Origin: Actinoplanes sichuanensis
Lineage (GTDB): Bacteria; Actinomycetota; Actinomycetes; Mycobacteriales; Micromonosporaceae
Assembly (NCBI RefSeq): GCF_033097365.1
Contig: NZ_AP028461.1
Coordinates: 2,108,001-2,172,000 of the forward strand
Length of the DNA stretch: 64,000 bases
Reading direction: 5' to 3'
Made by a program: the position numbers and the translations under genes
The notes under the pieces: model-generated
Seen by the model: the letters and a program-made list of their open reading frames with translations, nothing else
Databases searched by the model: none
What the model was told of the DNA's origin: nothing
Part shown: one piece after another, positions 50,857-58,197 of the stretch
Numbering within the stretch: position 1 is the stretch's first letter
Layout: every line of letters starts with the position of its first letter

Positions 50857-51732
50857 ATGCAGCTGGAAGATCTCCGTGCCCTGCTCGCCCTGGGTGATCA
50901 TCAACACGTGACCGGGGCGGCCGCCGCCCTCGGCACCACCCAGCCCAGCCTGTCCCGGCTGCTGGCCCGGGTCGAGGCCGAGCTGGGCGTGCGCCTGTTC
51001 GAGCGGGACGCCCGGGGTGTGCACCCGAACCCGCTCGGCGACCTGACCCTGGCCGCGGCGCGCGATGTGGTCGGCCGTTATGACAGGTTGCGCCGCGATC
51101 TGGCCGGGCTGCTCGACTCGGAGTCGGGGACGGTGCGGTTGGCGTTCCTCGACTCGATGGCCACCTCGTTGGTGCCACGGATCCTGCACGACGTCCGGGA
51201 GCGGGCGCCTCGGCTGCGGATCGAACTGCGCCAGGAACCCGGCCACGTCATCCTGCCCGACCTGGAGTCGGGCGCGGCCGAACTGGCGTTGATCTCTCCG
51301 CAGCCGCGTGGGCCGTACGGCTGGCTGGCTCTCCAGACCCAGAAGCTCGCCCTGATCGTGCCGCCGGGCCACCGCCTGGTCTCGCGCCGTCGGGCGCGCC
51401 TGTCCGACGCCGTCGGCGAGGACTTCATCACCGTGCCACCCGGTTTCGGGTTCCGTGCCCTGGTCGACGGCCTGTTCGCGGCGGCCGGGGTGACCCCGCG
51501 CATCGCCCTGGAGATCGGCGACCTGGCCACCATCGAGGGTCTGGTCGGGGCAGGCCTGGGCATCGCCCTGGTCCCGGAGGGTTTCGCCGGTGCCACCGGC
51601 TCGACAGGTCTGGCGCTGACGGCTCCGGGAGCCGAACGTGTCGTCGGCCTGACCTGGCGGACCGACCGACCGCCGAGCCCGGCCGCCACCCGCTTCCGCT
51701 CGATAGTCGAAGCCATGGCCCCCTACCTCTGA
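50857..51732 (+). CDS. LysR-family transcriptional regulator
   Basis: 291 residues from ATG 50857. The winged helix-turn-helix is at about 1-60 (MQLEDLRALLALGDHQHVTG, ending PSLSRLLARVEAELGVRLFER), with a linker helix and a periplasmic-binding-protein-like effector domain from about 90. Its first lobe starts GTVRLAFLDSMATSLVPRIL. It should control the divergent MFS exporter, with an inducer that is probably also the exporter substrate. A T-N11-A operator lies in the shared promoter. Confidence 0.93.
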   Translation: MQLEDLRALLALGDHQHVTGAAAALGTTQPSLSRLLARVEAELGVRLFERDARGVHPNPLGDLTLAAARDVVGRYDRLRRDLAGLLDSESGTVRLAFLDSMATSLVPRILHDVRERAPRLRIELRQEPGHVILPDLESGAAELALISPQPRGPYGWLALQTQKLALIVPPGHRLVSRRRARLSDAVGEDFITVPPGFGFRALVDGLFAAAGVTPRIALEIGDLATIEGLVGAGLGIALVPEGFAGATGSTGLALTAPGAERVVGLTWRTDRPPSPAATRFRSIVEAMAPYL

Positions 51733-51782
51733 CCCGACCCGGTCGACCGTGGGTCCGCCGCCCTGTCCGGCCGGGTTTGATC

Positions 51783-51788
51783 TAACGT
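51783..51788 (+). promoter_or_regulatory. Leaderless-type -10 box (TAACGT)
   Basis: TAACGT ends 7 nt before ATG 51796. It favours that start over the in-frame GTG at 51787. Confidence 0.5.
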
Positions 51789-51795
51789 GCTCCGG

Positions 51796-52677
51796 ATGGG
51801 TGGGTTCACGGTTCCGCGGTCGTTTCTGGAGTCACCTCGCTGGTGGCGCGGCGGGGGCGAATGGCTGGCCGGGCTTGCGGAGGCGGTCCGCGAGCAGTGC
51901 GCACGGTGGCGGCTGACCATCGACGGTGCGCCCGCGCACGGCTCGAACGCACTGGTCGTGCCGGTGATCCGGGAGGGTGAGGGGTTCGTTCTGCGGCTCA
52001 CCCCGCCGGGACCGGATGTCGCCGAGCTGATCGCCGCACTGCGGTTCTGGGACGGGCGCGGCACGGTCCGGCTGGTCGACGCCGATGCCGAGGCCGGCGT
52101 GATGCTGCTGGAACGGCTGTCGGCGACCTCGCTGAACGACGTGCCGGTGGACGAGGCGATGCACGAGCTCGGCGTGGTGATGGACCGCCTTGCGGTGCCC
52201 GCGCCGGATCACGTGCCGGACACCGGGACGGCCGTCGCCCGCCGGATGGCGACGATGCCGCAGGAGTGGGAGCGGCTCGGCCGCCCGTTCGACGGTCGGA
52301 TCCTCGACGAGACGCTGGTGATCGGTCAACGACTGTCCCTGGCGGCCGGCGACGACGCGGTGAACGGCGACCTGCATGCGGAGCAGGTGTTGCGTGGGGG
52401 CCGGGAGCCCTGGCTGGTGGTCGATCCGGTGCTGATGCGCGGTGATCGGGCCTTCGACCTGGGGCGGGTGCTGTGGACCCGGCTGGATGAGATGCCACGA
52501 CCGGACGACGTCGTGCGCTGCTTCGACATCGTGGTCCGGGCCGCCGGCGTCGAACCGGCGCACGGGCGGGACTGGGTGCTCTATCGGGCCGTCGACTACT
52601 GGTTGTGGGGACTCGGGGCGGGGCTGACCGAGGATCCGGTGCGATGCCATCGGCTGGTGTCGGTCTTCCGGGCGTGA
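51796..52677 (+). CDS. Aminoglycoside 6-phosphotransferase/hydroxyurea-phosphotransferase-like kinase
   Basis: 293 residues of the APH(6)/streptomycin kinase-like family. The ATP-binding half has GSNALVVPVIREGEGFVLRL, with ALRFWDGRGTVRLVDADAE. The catalytic loop is VNGDLHAEQVL, where APH enzymes have HGDLH; here Asn replaces the usual His. The metal-binding LVVDPVLMRGDRAFDL supplies the second Asp. Members phosphorylate streptomycin or hydroxyurea, and many chromosomal copies have no proven resistance role. The gene stands alone and follows the LysR gene by about 60 bp. Confidence 0.85.
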   Translation: MGGFTVPRSFLESPRWWRGGGEWLAGLAEAVREQCARWRLTIDGAPAHGSNALVVPVIREGEGFVLRLTPPGPDVAELIAALRFWDGRGTVRLVDADAEAGVMLLERLSATSLNDVPVDEAMHELGVVMDRLAVPAPDHVPDTGTAVARRMATMPQEWERLGRPFDGRILDETLVIGQRLSLAAGDDAVNGDLHAEQVLRGGREPWLVVDPVLMRGDRAFDLGRVLWTRLDEMPRPDDVVRCFDIVVRAAGVEPAHGRDWVLYRAVDYWLWGLGAGLTEDPVRCHRLVSVFRA

Positions 52678-52734
52678 TGCCACGGTGACGCCATCGGGTT
52701 GCGCGTGGCATCACTGTGATGCCATAGTGGTGCC

Positions 52735-53268
52735 ATGGAATTGCGCCCCTACATCGACGCGCTGCGTCATGAGCTCGCGCTCGCTGCTGCCGCCGGCGGT
52801 GAGGACGCTCGTGAGCTGGCCGAGCGGCTCACCGCCCCACTCGAGTCGGCGACCCGCCTCGCCCTGCTGGACGCCCTGTCCGAGGCGGCCGCCGAGATCA
52901 CCCGCGACCTGGCTCCCGGCTCGGTCGACCTGCGCCTGCGCAACCGCGAGCCCAGCTTCGTCGTGACCCCGGCCCCGGCCGACGTGTGGACCGACGAGAC
53001 TCCGGCCCCGCCGCCGCCCGACCCGATCCCGGCGACCGCTCCGTCGGCCGCGCCCGGTGAGGACGAGGCGACCGTCCGGATCAGTCTGCGCCTGCCCGAG
53101 CACCTGAAGAACCGGATCGACCAGGCCGCCGCCCGCTCCGGCGTCTCGATCAACACGTGGCTGATCCGCGCCGCCTCGGCCGCGGCCGACGGCGACCGGC
53201 CCGCCACCCCGACCACGACGGTGACCGCGACCAGCGGTGGCCAGCGATTCACCGGCTGGGTCCGATGA
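52735..53268 (+). CDS. Ribbon-helix-helix (HicB/Arc-like) DNA-binding protein
   Basis: 177 residues. The N-terminal helical part (about 1-50, YIDALRHELALAAAAGGEDA) continues to LRNREPSFVV. A Pro-rich linker (about 85-112) leads to a C-terminal ribbon-helix-helix motif: VRISLRLPEHLKNRIDQAAARSG followed by VSINTWLIRAAS. A CATAGT sequence ends 6 nt before ATG 52735. The gene leads an operon with a DUF4097 protein and a DrrAB-type ABC transporter, and I believe the same order recurs in streptomycetes. A regulatory rather than antitoxin role is likely, since no toxin gene is present. Confidence 0.85.
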   Translation: MELRPYIDALRHELALAAAAGGEDARELAERLTAPLESATRLALLDALSEAAAEITRDLAPGSVDLRLRNREPSFVVTPAPADVWTDETPAPPPPDPIPATAPSAAPGEDEATVRISLRLPEHLKNRIDQAAARSGVSINTWLIRAASAAADGDRPATPTTTVTATSGGQRFTGWVR

Positions 53269-53312
53269 GCCGGTCGAGCCAGACGAACCCCCCGACCGAC
53301 AGGAGCCGTCCC

Positions 53313-54158
53313 ATGCCCACCTTCGACACTCCCGGCCCGATCACCGCCGAGATCGACATCCTCGCCGGCGAGTTGCGGGTGGTGGCGAGCGACCGGTCGG
53401 ACACGGTCGTCCACGTGCGTCCGGCCGAGGAGGACCAGGAGCGGGACCGGCGGGCCGCCGAGCAGACCCGCGTCGAGTTCCTCTCCGGCACCCTGACCGT
53501 ACGCGGTCCACGGCACCCCACGTTCGGTGTCTTCGGCAAGGTCGGCGTCCTCGATGTGCTCGTCGAGCTGCCGATCGGTTCGGAGGTCGAGGCCAGGCTC
53601 GGTGCGGGCGGCATCCGATGCTCCGGCGAACTGGGCGACTGCCGACTGCGCAGCGGTGCCGGCGACGTGCAGGCCGACCACGTCGGCAACGCCGTACTGA
53701 ACACCGGTTACGGTCTGATCGCGGTGGAGAGCGTGGACGGCGACGCCAAGCTGACGACCGGTTCCGGCAAGCTCCGGCTCCGGTCGGTGAGCGGTCCGGC
53801 GGTGCTGAAGAACGGCAACGGCGAGAGCTGGGTCGGGCACGCCGGCGGCGAGCTGCGGATTCACTCGGCCAACGGCGACATCGTCACCGACCACGCGGCC
53901 GCCTCGCTGACCGCGAACACCGCGAACGGCGAGATTCGTGTCCGTGAGCTGGTCCGTGGCACGGCGACGCTGCGTACCGCGGCCGGCGGCATCGAGATCG
54001 GCATCCGGTCGGGCACCGCCGCCCGCCTCGATGTGCACACCCACTACGGCCGGGTCCGTAACGAGATGACCAGTACCGACGGCCCGGCCACGACCGACGA
54101 GCAGGCCGAGGTGCGAGCCCGCACCGCATTCGGCGACATCGTGATCCGCCGGGCCTGA
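53313..54158 (+). CDS. DUF4097-type beta-helix protein
   Basis: 281 residues from ATG 53313; AGGAG lies 8 nt upstream. The in-frame ATG 53265, overlapping the previous stop as ATGA, is possible. The sequence is made of repeated short strands with Gly turns (GDCRLRSGAGDVQADHVGNA, LTTGSGKLRLRSVSGPAVL, IHSANGDIVTDHAAASL, TANGEIRVRELVRG), the pattern of a right-handed beta-helix, as in DUF4097 proteins. No signal peptide, so it may act in the cytosol. Lying between an RHH regulator and an ABC exporter, it may be a regulator or sensor for the transporter. Confidence 0.88.
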   Translation: MPTFDTPGPITAEIDILAGELRVVASDRSDTVVHVRPAEEDQERDRRAAEQTRVEFLSGTLTVRGPRHPTFGVFGKVGVLDVLVELPIGSEVEARLGAGGIRCSGELGDCRLRSGAGDVQADHVGNAVLNTGYGLIAVESVDGDAKLTTGSGKLRLRSVSGPAVLKNGNGESWVGHAGGELRIHSANGDIVTDHAAASLTANTANGEIRVRELVRGTATLRTAAGGIEIGIRSGTAARLDVHTHYGRVRNEMTSTDGPATTDEQAEVRARTAFGDIVIRRA

Positions 54159-54173
54159 TCCGCCCTCCTCCAC

Positions 54174-54318
54174 CCCCGGCCGTGCCCGCGAGGCACGGCC
54201 GGCGATGAATCCCACCCATCACCCCGGCCGACTCCCATGAGGCACGGCCGGCGATGAGTCCTGCCCATCACCCCGGCGGTGGCCCGTGCGGCACCGGCGG
54301 CGATGGATCCTGCCCGGA
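54174..54318 (+). repeat. Three 48-49-bp tandem repeats with hairpins, upstream of the ABC genes
   Basis: Units 54174-54221, 54222-54270 and 54271-54318 share CCCCGGC, GGCAC, CGGC, CGATG and a CCATCA or GGAT end. The first copy forms an 11-bp perfect stem CCGGCCGTGCC/GGCACGGCCGG with a 5-nt loop; the others form weaker ones. The array fills the gap between DUF4097 and the ATPase start and probably tunes transcript passage or stability. Confidence 0.75.
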
Positions 54319-54336
54319 AACCGCCTGGAGGCGTAG

Positions 54337-55299
54337 ATGTCCACGACCGTCACCACCCGGCCCGCCGTCTCGGTGGCCGGCCTGCGCAAGACCTTCGGCA
54401 CCACGACCGTCCTCGACGGCATCGACCTGTCCGTCACCGAGGGCACCGTGTTCGCGTTGCTCGGCCCGAACGGCGCGGGCAAGACCACCATGGTCCGGAT
54501 CCTCGCGACGCTACTGGAGGCGGACGGCGGTTCGGTCCGGGTGGCCGGACACGATCTGGTCCGCGAGGCGGACGCGGTGCGCGCCGCGATCGGCCTCACC
54601 GGGCAGTTCGCCGCGGTCGACAAACTTCTGACGGTACGGGAGAACCTGCGCCTGATGGCCGACCTGAACCGGTTGGGCCGCACCGAGGGTAGGCGGAGGA
54701 TCGGCCGCCTGATCGAGCGGTTCGACCTCGCCGAGTCGGCGGCCAATCCGGTGTCGCTGCTCTCCGGCGGCCAGCAGCGCCGGGTCGACCTGGCGATGAC
54801 CCTGGTCGGCGACCCGCGGCTGATCTTCCTGGACGAGCCGACCACGGGGCTCGACCCGCGCAGCCGGGTGGAGATGTGGCAGATCGTCCGGGAGCTGGTC
54901 GCCGAGGGGGTGACCGTCTTCCTCACCACCCAGTACCTGGAGGAGGCCGATCAGCTCGCCGACCGGATCGCTGTCCTCGACCACGGCCGGATCGTCGCCG
55001 AGGGCACACCCGGCGAGCTCAAACGCCGGATCCCGGGCGGCCACCTGCTGCTCCGCTTCGCTGAGCCGGGCTCTCTCCGTACCGCCGCATCGGTTTTGAA
55101 TGTCACCAACCGGGACGACAGCGCCCTGACCCTGCAGGTGCCGAGCGACGGTGACATCGCGTCGCTGCGGGCCGTGCTGGCCACGCTCGACGGCGTCCAT
55201 GTGGCGCCGGACCACCTGACCATCCACACGCCCGATCTGGACGACGTGTTCTTCGCCTTCACCGGCAAGCCGGCCGGCACCTTCGAGGAGACCCGATGA
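54337..55299 (+). CDS. ABC transporter ATP-binding protein, DrrA-like
   Basis: 320 residues. Walker A GPNGAGKTTMV is near residue 45, Q-loop GLTGQFAAVDKLLT, signature LLSGGQQRRVDLAM, Walker B LIFLDEPTTGLDPRS, and the switch region is TTQYLEEADQLADRI, with Gln-Tyr where most transporters have His. A C-terminal domain of about 90 residues, typical of DrrA/CcmA-type ATPases, follows. The partner permease overlaps by 4 nt (ATGA). Family members export drugs such as daunorubicin, or lipids. Confidence 0.92.
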   Translation: MSTTVTTRPAVSVAGLRKTFGTTTVLDGIDLSVTEGTVFALLGPNGAGKTTMVRILATLLEADGGSVRVAGHDLVREADAVRAAIGLTGQFAAVDKLLTVRENLRLMADLNRLGRTEGRRRIGRLIERFDLAESAANPVSLLSGGQQRRVDLAMTLVGDPRLIFLDEPTTGLDPRSRVEMWQIVRELVAEGVTVFLTTQYLEEADQLADRIAVLDHGRIVAEGTPGELKRRIPGGHLLLRFAEPGSLRTAASVLNVTNRDDSALTLQVPSDGDIASLRAVLATLDGVHVAPDHLTIHTPDLDDVFFAFTGKPAGTFEETR

Positions 55300-56078
55300 C
55301 GACCCTGGCACACACCCTCACCGACTCCGGCACCATGTTCCGGCGGCAGTTGCTGCATCTGCGGCGCTATCCGTCGCTGACGATCATGCTGATCGGGCTC
55401 CCGGTGATCTTCCTGCTGCTGTTCGTGTACGTGTTCGGTGGTGCGGTCGGTGCCGGGCTGGGCGGCGGCCGGGACGCCTACGTCGACTACCTGACCCCCG
55501 GGATCCTGCTGTTCACCGTGGCCGGGGCGGTCGCCGGAACCGCGATCTCGGTGGCGATGGACATGACCGAGGGCATCGTCGACCGGTTCCGCAGCATGGC
55601 CATCGCCCGGGCGTCGGTGTTGACCGGGCACGTGCTCGGCAGCATGGTGCAGATCTTCATCGCCCTGTTCGCGGTGCTCGGGGTGGCCCTGCTGATCGGG
55701 TTCCGGCCGAACGCCACCCCGCTCGAATGGCTGGCCGTGGCCGGTGTGCTGACCGCGACCGCGTTCGCGTTGACCTGGTTCGCGGTGGCGCTCGGCATCG
55801 TCGCCGACAGTGTGGAGACGGCCAGCAACACGCCCATGTTCCTGAGCCTGCTGCCGTTCCTGGGCAGTGGCTTCGTGCCCACCGAGACGATGCCGAGCGG
55901 CCTTCGGGTGTTCGCCGAGTACCAGCCGTTCACCCCGATCATCGAGACCCTGCGCGGTCTGCTGCTCGGCACCGGGATCGGCGACAGCGCGGTGATCGCC
56001 CTGGCCTGGTGTGCGGTGATCTCGGCACTGTCCTACGTGTGGGCCAAACGCAAGTACAACAAGCGCGCCGCCCGCTGA
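55296..56078 (+). CDS. ABC-2-type permease, DrrB-like
   Basis: 260 residues, six hydrophobic helices. The ABC-2 signature follows the first helix: YPSLTIMLIGLPVIFLLLFVYVF and then LTPGILLFTVAGAVAGTAISVA, and the region DMTEGIVDRFRSMAIARASV. The C-terminal part has the EYQPFTPIIETLRGLLLGT motif. It forms the exporter with the DrrA-like ATPase. The cluster ends at a strong double-sided hairpin. Confidence 0.92.
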   Translation: MTTLAHTLTDSGTMFRRQLLHLRRYPSLTIMLIGLPVIFLLLFVYVFGGAVGAGLGGGRDAYVDYLTPGILLFTVAGAVAGTAISVAMDMTEGIVDRFRSMAIARASVLTGHVLGSMVQIFIALFAVLGVALLIGFRPNATPLEWLAVAGVLTATAFALTWFAVALGIVADSVETASNTPMFLSLLPFLGSGFVPTETMPSGLRVFAEYQPFTPIIETLRGLLLGTGIGDSAVIALAWCAVISALSYVWAKRKYNKRAAR

Positions 56079-56086
56079 CCGCGTCT

Positions 56087-56136
56087 CGACGGGGGCTCTC
56101 CCCGCTGTCTCAGCACAGCGGGAAGAGCCCCCGTCG
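56087..56136. terminator. Long bidirectional hairpin terminator
   Basis: A 21-bp-paired stem with one C-A mismatch (13 bp then 8 bp) and a 6-nt loop. It starts 9 nt after the permease stop and ends 5 nt from the MerR stop. Outer arm starts CGACGGGGGCTCT; inner arm is CCCGCTGT/ACAGCGGG. Confidence 0.85.
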
Positions 56137-56141
56137 ATCGT

Positions 56142-56492
56142 TCAGCGGGTGCGGGCGGCCAAGCGGTCGCGTAGGCGGGTCAGGCGGGCGATCTCGGCGT
56201 TCAGCGTGGCGATGTGCCGGGAGACGACACCGGTCGGGCGCGGATCGCCGTACCCCGGGGGTGTCCTGTTCTCCAGCAGGTGCAGGCGGTCGGCGCGGTC
56301 GCGCAGATCGGCGACGGTCAGGCCCAGGCTGAGCAGTTGCCGGATGAGACGTAGCCGGGACACGTCGCGTGGGCCGTAGACGCGCTGTCCGGTGACGGTT
56401 CGTTGCGGTGGCGGGAGCAGGCCGTTCGCCTCGTAGAAGCGCAGCGCCCGGGGTGTCGTTCCGGCCGCCGCAGCGGCGTCACCGATCCGCAT
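56142..56492 (-). CDS. MerR-family transcriptional regulator
   Basis: 116 residues from ATG 56492; GAGGAGG lies just upstream. The DNA-binding winged helix is clear: MRIGDAAAAAGTTPRALRFY, then GLLPPPQRTVTGQRVYG and RLRLIRQLLSLGLTVADLRD. The dimerisation helix follows (about 75-115). There are no metal-binding cysteines and no effector domain, so it is the minimal form of the family. It is separated from the ABC operon by the shared terminator. The 56493-56702 gap to the next gene holds its promoter. Confidence 0.9.
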   Translation of the reverse strand: MRIGDAAAAAGTTPRALRFYEANGLLPPPQRTVTGQRVYGPRDVSRLRLIRQLLSLGLTVADLRDRADRLHLLENRTPPGYGDPRPTGVVSRHIATLNAEIARLTRLRDRLAARTR

Positions 56493-56702
56493 GTGCCCTC
56501 CTCGAACGGCCACGATCGGCGTGGCCGGATGACGTCCGGTAAGGACATCGTGCAACTTGCGCGTCGTTTACGCGATCCCCTCGGCGCAAGTGATGGGAAA
56601 CGATATGACCCCGGGCGGCGAACCGTTCGAAACGTATCGAACCATCGGGGAACCGGCTGAATTCGGTTGTCGGGCCGGGACGGACGGCCCAGCATGGTCG
56701 GC

Positions 56703-57602
56703 ATGCCGTCGCCGTTGCAGGGTGGGCTGCCGCCGACCGGGACACCCGCCGGGCCCGTCCTGGAGATCGCCTGTGACGAGTCCGGGTTCTCCGGCGCGAA
56801 CCTGCTGCGCTCGACCGAACCGGTGATCACCCACGCGAGTGTGGACCTGTCGGCGGCCGAGGCGGTCGAGTTGATCGCCGCGATGCGGATCTCACCCGTC
56901 GAGGTGAAGTCGGGCTGGTTCCTGCGCCGGCCGGATGCCCCGGCGGCCCTGGACCGGTTGCTGACCGGGCTGCGCGGGCGGGCTCACGTGCACCGGATCG
57001 ACAAGGAGTTCTTCCTGGTCACCCAGGTCGTCGACCTGCTGCTGGGGGAGGCGTCCTATCGATCGCTGACCCGGGTGCACCGGTCCGCGGCCGACGATCT
57101 GTATCTGGCCCGGGACGCCGGTGCCGACTGGACCGCCTTCCTGGACGCCTTCGCCGGGATGGTTCGCACCCGGCGTCGGGTGCCCGGCGGTCCGGAGGCC
57201 GGGCGGTTCCTGCGGGCCCGTGACTCGCTGGCCCGGGTCGGCGGGCCGGCCGCCGACGTGCTCGGCCGGATCACCGAGGCGCGGGTCGCGACGATCGTGG
57301 CCCGCCTGGACGACGGCGACCGGAGCATCCCGCCGCCGCTGGAGCCGATGCTGCGGGCGCTGGCCGACACCATCCGGCACTGGAGCGCCGGCCGGCGTCA
57401 GGTCCTGGTGATCCACGACGAGCAGAGCGCCCTGACCGCCGCCCGGCTGGCCCGGCTGCAACGGGCGCTGGCCGTCGGTGACGGCCCGTCACCGCTGGTC
57501 GGCCTGGTGATGGCCGACTCCCGCGCCGACCCACGGATCCAGATCGCCGACCTGCTCGCGGGCGTGGCCCGCCGCCGGCCGGAGGCGCTGCCGGCCGCCT
57601 GA
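56703..57602 (+). CDS. DUF3800-like protein
   Basis: 299 residues from ATG 56703; ATG 56694 is also in frame. The N-terminal LEIACDESGFSGANLLRS contains the DESG segment typical of DUF3800 proteins. Near the end, VLVIHDEQSALTAARLARLQ and DPRIQIADLLAGVARR match the second conserved block with its Gln-Ile-Ala-Asp. Family members are thought to share an RNase H-like fold, with Asp/Glu residues in these places. The biological role is unknown. It lies 88 bp before the DUF6069-like gene. Confidence 0.7.
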   Translation: MPSPLQGGLPPTGTPAGPVLEIACDESGFSGANLLRSTEPVITHASVDLSAAEAVELIAAMRISPVEVKSGWFLRRPDAPAALDRLLTGLRGRAHVHRIDKEFFLVTQVVDLLLGEASYRSLTRVHRSAADDLYLARDAGADWTAFLDAFAGMVRTRRRVPGGPEAGRFLRARDSLARVGGPAADVLGRITEARVATIVARLDDGDRSIPPPLEPMLRALADTIRHWSAGRRQVLVIHDEQSALTAARLARLQRALAVGDGPSPLVGLVMADSRADPRIQIADLLAGVARRRPEALPAA

Positions 57603-57690
57603 GACGGGTTCATCCACGCCGGATGAGGCGCTGTGACCCCGGGCGCGGCGACGCTCGGGGCCGGTTACCCGTGTCCCGCGAGGAGGACCC

Positions 57691-58188
57691 ATGTCCGGAT
57701 TGAACACGCCCGGCGACCCCCGGCCGAGCCCGACCATCAACGCCGGGAAACTGTGGGCCGGCGGCGCGGCGACCGCGGCCGTGGCGGCCCTGATCGCGAT
57801 CGCCGGCATTCTGCTGGGCCGCGGCCTGTTCGACATCGAGGTGCTGGCGCCGAAGGGCCAGGGGGTCTGGGGTGACGCCTCGACCGGCTGGTACGCGCTG
57901 GGTGCCGCCCTGGCCGCGCTGGCCGCCACCGGCCTGATCCACGTGCTGATCCTGACCACGCCCCGGCCCATGCGTTTCTTCGGCTGGGTGATCGCCCTGG
58001 CCACGGTGGTGGCCATGCTGGCGCCGTTCGTGACCGACGCCGACCTGGGCGTGCGGATGTACACGGCCGGCTTGAACTTCGTGCTCGGCGTCGCGATCGG
58101 CTCGCTGGTCGCGGGCACGGCGAAGACGTCGATCATCCCGGTGGTCCCGCGTCAGGCGCCCCGTCCCTACCCCCGTCCGTACCGGTAA
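57691..58188 (+). CDS. DUF6069-like membrane protein
   Basis: 165 residues with four hydrophobic helices (about 22-44, 66-90, 96-116, 126-148) and a Pro/Arg/Tyr-rich C-terminal tail (RQAPRPYPRPYR). The helix pattern and the region YALGAALAALAATGLIHVLI and LATVVAMLAPFVTDADLG match the DUF6069 type as I know it. RBS GAGGAGG precedes ATG 57691. It leads the five-gene operon with the P-type ATPase, 9 nt before that start. Confidence 0.75.
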   Translation: MSGLNTPGDPRPSPTINAGKLWAGGAATAAVAALIAIAGILLGRGLFDIEVLAPKGQGVWGDASTGWYALGAALAALAATGLIHVLILTTPRPMRFFGWVIALATVVAMLAPFVTDADLGVRMYTAGLNFVLGVAIGSLVAGTAKTSIIPVVPRQAPRPYPRPYR

Positions 58189-58197
58189 GGAGTGCAG

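Noticed and set aside
51796..52677. Functional aminoglycoside resistance gene
   Set aside because: Family resemblance is clear, but the catalytic loop reads NGDLH for HGDLH and many chromosomal members have no resistance phenotype.
52735..53268. Toxin-antitoxin module
   Set aside because: The RHH protein is antitoxin-like, but its neighbours are DUF4097 and ABC genes, not a toxin.
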